Positions 60,747-64,000 of a stretch of DNA of 64,000 bases are shown here, in pieces. How positions within the stretch are numbered: position 1 is the stretch's first letter; every line of letters starts with the position of its first letter. The DNA is taken from assembly GCA_033127725.1 (NCBI GenBank), contig AP026798.1, forward strand, positions 372,001 to 436,000, read 5' to 3'. A program made the position numbers and the translations under genes. This DNA comes from Bombiscardovia nodaiensis (lineage in GTDB: Bacteria > Actinomycetota > Actinomycetes > Actinomycetales > Bifidobacteriaceae). The notes under the pieces are model-generated. The model made no database searches and was not told the DNA's origin. It saw nothing but the letters and a program-made list of their open reading frames with translations.

Positions 60747-61451
60747 ATGGATCAGCTCAAACTCATCGTCTCGGGATACGACCACTATGAGGGCATTGAT
60801 GTGAATCCCTCTCAAATAGTGGCGCAAACGCTTGCCCAAGCAGGGCTCCCGCCGGCCGATAGCAGCCAGGAGCAGGACGACCCTCTTGAGGGCTTAGACC
60901 TGAACATTCGGGCAGTTTCGCTGCCTATATCGTTCGGCAAGGCTTGGCCTATCCTGCACGAGGCGATTGAAGATTTTCAGCCTAATATTGTGATTTCAAC
61001 GGGCTTGAAGCGTACGGCTCGAGGGGTGGCGATGGAGCGGTGCGCAGTGAATTTGAAAGATGCCAACCAGGCGGCGCAGTCATCGGAAGATCGGCCCGCT
61101 ACCCACCGGGAGCCTATCGACCCGCAGGGCCCTGCTGCTTATTGGACACGCTTGCCCTTGCGCGCTATTTTGCAAGCTTTTGCTCACCACAATATTGCAG
61201 CTACGTTAAGTTCGGATGCGGGCACGTATGTGTGCAATGCTGTGTTTTATTCGTTGCTCAATTGGACTACGGACCACCCCAATGTGTTGGCGGGGTTTGT
61301 TAGTCTGCCGCCGGTGGTGGAGGCTAAGGCTAATAGTACCGAGAACCACGGCCTGCCGATAGCCCAGCAAATTCAAGCGGGAGAGGATGTTGTGCGGGAG
61401 GCGGTGCGCTACTATCGGCGTCCATCTTCGGGCGACATGCTCATTGCGTAA
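60747..61451 (+). CDS. Pyrrolidone-carboxylate peptidase homologue without the catalytic histidine
   Basis: The protein (234 aa) matches the C15 peptidase fold: VSGYDHYEGIDVNPSQIVAQ at the N-terminus (usually TGFxPFG), AMERCAVNLKDA with E97, PAAYWTRLPLRAI, and DAGTYVCNAVFYSLL with the nucleophile position C163. In active enzymes the catalytic His lies in GFIHxP. Here the corresponding text is GFVSLPPV, with S186 in its place. Activity on pyroglutamyl peptides is therefore doubtful. The family assignment is firm, but the function is not. There is no obvious operon partner. Confidence 0.85.
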   Translation: MDQLKLIVSGYDHYEGIDVNPSQIVAQTLAQAGLPPADSSQEQDDPLEGLDLNIRAVSLPISFGKAWPILHEAIEDFQPNIVISTGLKRTARGVAMERCAVNLKDANQAAQSSEDRPATHREPIDPQGPAAYWTRLPLRAILQAFAHHNIAATLSSDAGTYVCNAVFYSLLNWTTDHPNVLAGFVSLPPVVEAKANSTENHGLPIAQQIQAGEDVVREAVRYYRRPSSGDMLIA

Positions 61452-61629
61452 ATTGTAGGGACTCTAGGCTTAGAGTGGACTATAGCTTACTGCGAGGCCG
61501 AAGTCGAGATTATAAGTCTTTTCTTCAGTTCCTTGTAGGGTAGAATGACATTTAGGTCATTTGTATGGACGCTAAGCCCGCCAGATGGCACGGGAGATCA
61601 TCAAGTGGATGACGAAGAGGAGTAAGAGC

Positions 61630-63168
61630 ATGGCGGACGATCAGTTCCCAATCGTGTTGCGCGGTTATGACAAAGACAAGGTCGATGAAGCCTTGAGCGC
61701 GCTGCAAGACAATCTGGCGCGGTTACGCCAGCAGATTAAGAGTGACGACAGCCGTATTCTCAAGCTCGAAGCACAGCTACAAGAGGAGCGGACGAAGAAG
61801 TCTGCCAGCGGTCAGCAGGGCACTTTTGCCTCCCTGGGCGCTAACGCTCAGCAGTTGCTGGCATCGGCTGAGCAGACTTCGACTGAGTTGCTCAATCGAG
61901 CTAAGCAAGACGCAGCAGCTACGAGGACTTCGGCCCAAGAAAAGGCCACAACCCTGGTGAAGGATGCGCAGATTGATGCCCAGCGCATCTTGGATGAGGC
62001 TAAGGCGAAGGCTGCTTCCATCCTGGAGACAGCGGATGACCAGTCGCGTACCCTGACCACCACAGCCCGGCAGCAGGCGGACCAGCTCAAGGAGTCGGCA
62101 CAAAAGCAGGCTCAGGAGCAGCGTCAGGCCCTCCAGCTTGAGCTGAAAAACACGCGCGAAGAGCATGAGAAAAAGCTTGCCGCTGAGCGCGCAGCCCAAG
62201 AGCGTGAAATCGCCGATTCGAAGGCACAGACCACCCAGCAGATAGCCGAGCAGCGGCAAAAGGCTAACGACGAAGTGGTCAAGCTCAAGAATGAGTCGAA
62301 TGACCAGATTCAGCAGGCTCTGGGCGAGGCCAACAAGAAGCTCTCAGATGTGCGCGAACAAGTTTCTAAGATGTTGACCAAGGCCCAGCGTCAGGCGGGT
62401 GAAATTACCGACAAGGCCAAGACCCAGGCGCAAAAGATTATCGACGATGCCAACGTCTCCAGCGCGCAGACCAAGGCTCAGGTCTCAGCCGAGGCTCAGC
62501 AGGTGCGTGAGCAGATTTCAACTCAGCAGGATGAAGCCACCACAAAGGTCAACGACCTCTTGAAGGGCTTGGAGGAGCGCCGCAAGCAGACTGAGCAGGA
62601 GAGCAACCAGCTCCTGGAGCAGGCCAAGAAGACCCGTAAAGAAGCCGATGACTTCGCTGCTACTAAGCGCAAGGAAGCTGAAGACAAGGCTGCTCAAATC
62701 TTGGAGGACAGCCGCAGGCAGGCCAAGGAAGAGATTGAGGATCGTCGCAAGGCCGCCCAGAGCGAGCTCAATAATTTGAAGGAGCAGATTGCCAAGCTCC
62801 AGCAGCGCGAGGCAGATATTACCTCTCGTGTTGACGAGCTGCGTTCTATTTTCACCACCTCTTTCGGTGCTTTCGGCCAGGCAGTCGAGAGCCCAGTGGA
62901 GTCCAAGCCGGCTCCGTCGGTTCACTCCGACCAGTCGGACCAGCCCACCGGTGATATTCCCAAGCCTGCTTCTATGGATCACATGCCTGCCCAGGTACCA
63001 GCGGCTCCGGCCGAGCATGAGTCGCAGCAAGCTGCTGAGCCTGCTGCGAAGGCTTCCACGCCAGTGCCGCCACCTCAACAGGCGTCCAAACATGCTGACT
63101 CCCAGCAGGCGTCGTCCAATTTTACGGCACCAACTGAGGTGATTGAGCGCAGCAAGCTCGCCCGCTGA
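61630..63168 (+). CDS. DivIVA/Wag31-like long coiled-coil protein
   Basis: The N-terminus (FPIVLRGYDKDKVDEALSAL) matches the DivIVA lipid-binding domain, which sits at curved membranes in Gram-positive bacteria. From residue 30 to about 420 the sequence is an almost unbroken coiled coil rich in Ala, Gln, Lys and Glu (for example KAKAAASILETADDQSRT). The C-terminal 90 residues are Pro/Ala/Ser-rich and end in ERSKLAR. It probably organises polar growth or division; 512 aa is long compared with about 250-300 for Wag31. The ATG at 61630 is chosen because GAGGAG lies 7 nt upstream; an earlier in-frame ATG at 61585 is not supported. Confidence 0.85.
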   Translation: MADDQFPIVLRGYDKDKVDEALSALQDNLARLRQQIKSDDSRILKLEAQLQEERTKKSASGQQGTFASLGANAQQLLASAEQTSTELLNRAKQDAAATRTSAQEKATTLVKDAQIDAQRILDEAKAKAASILETADDQSRTLTTTARQQADQLKESAQKQAQEQRQALQLELKNTREEHEKKLAAERAAQEREIADSKAQTTQQIAEQRQKANDEVVKLKNESNDQIQQALGEANKKLSDVREQVSKMLTKAQRQAGEITDKAKTQAQKIIDDANVSSAQTKAQVSAEAQQVREQISTQQDEATTKVNDLLKGLEERRKQTEQESNQLLEQAKKTRKEADDFAATKRKEAEDKAAQILEDSRRQAKEEIEDRRKAAQSELNNLKEQIAKLQQREADITSRVDELRSIFTTSFGAFGQAVESPVESKPAPSVHSDQSDQPTGDIPKPASMDHMPAQVPAAPAEHESQQAAEPAAKASTPVPPPQQASKHADSQQASSNFTAPTEVIERSKLAR

Positions 63169-63325
63169 GGGTGACCGGCGGGTAGGCGGACGGTAAACCA
63201 GATGTCGAGCCCAAAAGGCTCCTGTTTCAAGTGTGGGTGACTGGGGCGCATCGAATACCAACGTGCTCCAGCCGCCCACAGAGCCATCAGAAGTAATTAG
63301 CTATCAAGTAAGAGGAAGTCTGTAC

Positions 63326-64000
63326 ATGACGACAGCATTGAATCCCTTGTCCCCATCAGCTCTTGAGCAGCTGACCGAAAGCTTTGAGCAGAGCTCGGCC
63401 AACCGCTTAGCCATGAACGCTGTTACCAGCTCTGGCATTGACCCCGTGGCTCACAATTACGATCGCGCCCGTCTCCTCCAGCACCGCTTCTCGGTGAGCG
63501 TGGACAACGGTCAGGTCACTTCGCAGGCTCACTCCGGCCGCTGCTGGCTCTTCAGCTCGCTCAACGTGGCCCGTTTCGTGGCACGTCGTGCCCTCAACAT
63601 CGACACTGACAGCCCCTCTAACCCAGCTGGTGACTTCGAGTTTTCGCAGAACTACGCCATGTACTACGACAAGCTGGAGCGGGTGAACTACTTCCTGCAA
63701 GATGTGGCAGCACTGGTGCGCGCTGGCGAGCCAGTTGACTCCCAGCTTATGCAGTTCCTGCTCTCAGATGTGATGGGTGACGGCGGCCAGTGGATTATGG
63801 CCATGAACCTATACAAAAAGTATGGCGCAGTGCCCAAGCAGTACTTCCCCGAGACAGCTTCTTCGCAGAACACCAGCCAGATGAACTCTCAGCTGCGCTC
63901 CCTGCTCCATCAGGCTGTGGCTCACATGGTGGAAGACCCCAGTGCTATTGATCAGATTGTCAAGGATTACACGGCCGCTGGCCACCGGATTTTGACGATT
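63326..64000 (+). CDS. pepC: Aminopeptidase C / bleomycin hydrolase family (5' part)
   Basis: This C1-family cysteine aminopeptidase is cut off by the window end; 225 codons are present. VTSQAHSGRCWLFSSLNVAR contains the oxyanion Gln and catalytic Cys in the expected Q-x5-C-W arrangement. FEFSQNYAMYYDKLERVNYF and MGDGGQWIMAMNLYKKYG are typical of PepC. These intracellular enzymes form hexamers and remove N-terminal residues from peptides. AGAGGAAG precedes the ATG. The catalytic His and Asn lie outside the window. Confidence 0.95.
   Translation, partial: MTTALNPLSPSALEQLTESFEQSSANRLAMNAVTSSGIDPVAHNYDRARLLQHRFSVSVDNGQVTSQAHSGRCWLFSSLNVARFVARRALNIDTDSPSNPAGDFEFSQNYAMYYDKLERVNYFLQDVAALVRAGEPVDSQLMQFLLSDVMGDGGQWIMAMNLYKKYGAVPKQYFPETASSQNTSQMNSQLRSLLHQAVAHMVEDPSAIDQIVKDYTAAGHRILTI

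Noticed and set aside
63207-63221. Short GAGCC/GGCTC hairpin after the DivIVA-like gene as terminator.
   Set aside because: The stem is only 5 bp with a weak T-run; not strong enough to list as a feature.

Overview
The window is chromosomal DNA from a high-G+C Gram-positive bacterium, most likely a member of the Bifidobacteriaceae (Bifidobacterium or a close relative). The evidence is the zwf-opcA pair (OpcA is an actinobacterial glucose-6-phosphate dehydrogenase partner), an actinobacterial-type PNPase, a DivIVA/Wag31-like coiled-coil protein, a LacI regulator beside a large glycoside hydrolase, and sortase-anchored glycan-active surface proteins with FIVAR repeats. The genus is inferred from gene content only.

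Layout. 0-8.5 kb: K+ transporter kup and an oxidative pentose-phosphate cluster (gnd on +; gntK, pgl, opcA, zwf on -). 8.6-12.4 kb: a frameshifted RCC1-repeat surface protein, a type II toxin-antitoxin pair whose antitoxin seems to carry two ribbon-helix-helix modules, and the remnant of a second sorted surface protein. 12.5-18.3 kb: a 1447-aa GH2 enzyme and its LacI-type regulator, followed by a dense cluster of CCTAGG repeats. 18.3-30.7 kb: HD hydrolase, ATP-grasp protein, flavoprotein, an FtsX-like permease with a motif-degenerate ABC ATPase, a DHA2 exporter with a MarR regulator that has a clear two-operator promoter, and a SWIM/SNF2 helicase. 31-36.5 kb: an 1803-aa secreted, wall-anchored GH59-like enzyme. 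36.7-49.9 kb: tRNA-Gly(UCC), a complete type I-E CRISPR-Cas operon (cas3-casA-casB-casC-casD-casE-cas1-cas2) and an array of 47 repeats and 46 spacers. 50-64 kb: a small hydrophobic ORF, an MFS transporter, then housekeeping genes rpsO, pnp, lemA, a DUF2207 protein, an aldo/keto reductase, pgeF, a pyrrolidone-peptidase homologue, a DivIVA-like protein and the 5' part of pepC.

How the genes work together. gntK, zwf-opcA, pgl and gnd feed glucose 6-phosphate or gluconate to ribulose 5-phosphate with NADPH formation. The GH2/LacI and GH59 loci are glycan-foraging modules. The MarR/DHA2 pair looks like an inducible efflux system. The cas genes form one cascade-type operon with overlapping or closely spaced genes.

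The most unusual signal is in the 236-bp gap between cas3 and casA. It holds two CRISPR-repeat-like stem-loops (one keeps the exact CCCCGC/GCGGGG stem of the real repeats) separated by about 22 nt and followed by a third hairpin. This could be a crRNA-like regulatory RNA, or a Cas6e processing site in the cas mRNA. Other points worth a check are the pyrrolidone-peptidase homologue lacking its catalytic His, the ABC ATPase with degenerate motifs, and the PNPase with a 170-residue Arg/Asp/His-rich tail.
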